Positions 23,787-24,439 of a stretch of 24,439 nucleotides of DNA are shown here, one piece after another. The position numbers and the translations under genes are program-made. Each line of letters begins with the position of its first letter. The first letter of the stretch is position 1. The DNA comes from an uncultured Muribaculaceae bacterium (GTDB taxonomy: Bacteria; Bacteroidota; Bacteroidia; Bacteroidales; Muribaculaceae). The notes below the pieces were generated by a model. The model worked only from the letters and a program-made list of their open reading frames with translations. It ran no database searches and was not told where the DNA came from. Where the stretch lies: NCBI GenBank assembly GCA_910584185.1, contig CAJTYC010000032.1, positions 1-24,439 of the forward strand. The letters run 5' to 3'.

Positions 23787-24218
23787 TTATTGTGATAGCC
23801 TGATGAGGTAGAGCAGGGCCATGGCGTATCCGTCGCGGCCGAGTCCGGTTATCACACCCTTGGCGGCGCGGGCTGTCACGGAGGTGCGGCGGAATTCCTC
23901 GCGTGCATGGATGTTGCTTATATGCACCTCTATCACGGGGACTGTCACGGCCTCTATGGCGTCGGCTATGGCATATGAATAGTGGGCGTAGGCGCCGGGG
24001 TTAAGGATTATGCCGGCGCAGTCGGGGTTGAGACCGTGCGCATGGAGCAGGTTGATAATCTCCCCTTCGGAGTTCGACTGTGCGTACTCTATGCTGATGT
24101 CGTTAAAGTCCTCTCGGATTGCTGCGAGGGTGTCTTCGAACGTCGCGTTGCCATATATGTCCGGGTTGCGCTTGCCGAGCAGGTTGAGGTTCGGGCCATT
24201 GATTATTATGAAATACAC
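23787..24218 (-). CDS. aroQ: 3-dehydroquinate dehydratase, type II
   Basis: Dehydrates 3-dehydroquinate to 3-dehydroshikimate in the shikimate pathway; type II enzymes are dodecamers. From a GTG at 24216-24218 the product has 143 residues, the normal length, starting YFIIINGPNLNLLGKRNPDIYG after the initiator. Visible active-site residues are R17 and Y22 (KRNPDIYG), N and E of QSNSEGEI, the NPGAYAHYS loop (about 73-81), and E97/H99 in VIEVHISN. The position after the loop arginine is asparagine where glutamate is common. An in-frame ATG at 24356 would add 46 residues, but these come from the palindromic repeat and are Arg/Pro-rich, so I reject it. No ATG exists near the true start. Confidence 0.93.
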   Translation of the reverse strand: MYFIIINGPNLNLLGKRNPDIYGNATFEDTLAAIREDFNDISIEYAQSNSEGEIINLLHAHGLNPDCAGIILNPGAYAHYSYAIADAIEAVTVPVIEVHISNIHAREEFRRTSVTARAAKGVITGLGRDGYAMALLYLIRLSQ

Positions 24219-24253
24219 CTTTTTTGAATTTTGAATTTTGGATTTTCTTTGTG

Positions 24254-24338
24254 GTCGTCGGCGGCGCCTCCTCCTCCCCAGTTCGCGATGCAACGTCGCG
24301 AAGCCACCGGGAGGGAGGAGCCTCCGGCGACGACGACC
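24254..24338. repeat. GC-rich palindromic repeat, copy 2 (imperfect)
   Basis: The right part (24295-24334) is identical over 40 bases to copy 1 at 23042-23081. The left part, beginning GTCGTCGGCGGCGCC, pairs with it only imperfectly, with several gaps, so one arm has diverged. It lies upstream of aroQ, just after the terminator of the tRNA gene. Confidence 0.8.
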
Positions 24339-24345
24339 ACAAACG

Positions 24346-24386
24346 AAAAACAGCAACAGGAAACCGAAGTTTACACTGTTGCTGTT
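24346..24386 (-). terminator. Terminator of the tRNA-Asp gene
   Basis: An 11-bp stem, AACAGCAACAG (24349-24359) with CTGTTGCTGTT (24376-24386), is extended inside by AAAC/GTTT. On the minus strand it is followed by a run of five T residues. It begins 14 bases after the tRNA end. Confidence 0.8.
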
Positions 24387-24399
24387 CCTCTCTCCTCAG

Positions 24400-24439
24400 C
24401 GGTGCGGACGGGACTCGAACCCGCGACCCCATGCGTGAC
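24400..24439 (-). tRNA. tRNA-Asp (anticodon GTC), 3' part, cut by window end
   Basis: The minus strand shows the end of a tRNA: anticodon GTC at the window edge, then ACGCATGGGGTC, a T arm GCGGG-TTCGAGT-CCCGT (24408-24424), the acceptor strand CCGCACC (24401-24407) and the discriminator G at 24400. The anticodon-to-acceptor part closely matches the aspartate tRNA of E. coli as I know it. CCA is not encoded. The 5' half lies beyond the window. Confidence 0.9.

Noticed and set aside
24219..24356. A 46-residue leader on AroQ from the ATG at 24356.
   Set aside because: It is the translation of the palindromic repeat (RRRRRLLPPGG type) and not part of the AroQ family.
24400..24439. An integration site at the 3' end of tRNA-Asp.
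   Set aside because: The DNA next to the tRNA is its own terminator, a repeat and aroQ; there is no integrase or duplicated tRNA end within the window.

Overview
The window looks like a chromosomal stretch from a member of the Bacteroidales, perhaps Muribaculaceae-like. The evidence is the fused MurF-alanine racemase, lineage-restricted families (DUF4831, DUF4492, DUF3098), the gene order ftsX-DUF3098-uppP-truB-queA, weak or absent Shine-Dalgarno sequences, and promoters of the Bacteroidetes form TTTG-N19/20-TAnnTTTG. Coding DNA is GC-rich and the intergenic DNA is AT-rich. The family-level placement is inference only.

Layout. (1) 232-8022, minus strand: murF-alr, then a family-4-like glycosyltransferase, then nnr (NAD(P)HX repair), a secreted DUF4831 protein and xseA (exonuclease VII large subunit). 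nnr has its own promoter inside the end of the glycosyltransferase gene. (2) 8023-8525: a 500-base gap with no protein gene. It holds the terminator of the upstream operon, a consensus promoter, and about 230 bases ending in a perfect 14-bp hairpin terminator; together these predict an unannotated small RNA. (3) 8526-12811, minus strand: the operon ftsX, DUF3098, uppP, truB, queA, DUF4492, covering cell division, envelope lipid recycling and tRNA modification. (4) 12984-16099, plus strand: mtaB, a family-2 glycosyltransferase and surE. (5) 16099-20626, minus strand: an Lrp/AsnC regulator, a large YfhO-type membrane protein, a short methyltransferase-like protein and xerD, with overlapping or abutting genes. 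A 29-bp hairpin shares the stop codons of the convergent surE and xerD. (6) 20627-21146: a 520-base gap that holds the lrp promoter and a 356-bp foldback element. (7) 21147-24439, minus strand: tRNA-Asp(GTC, cut by the window edge), aroQ, an O-methyltransferase, rbfA and a LolC/E-type permease carrying a polyproline microsatellite.

Most genes are core housekeeping functions. I see no phage, conjugative, CRISPR, defence or biosynthetic cluster. The unusual material is between genes: two long imperfect palindromes (61-221 and 20758-21113) of the same design, a GC-rich palindromic repeat present twice near 23.0 and 24.3 kb, a 9-bp tandem array next to rbfA, and the predicted small RNA at about 8105-8334.
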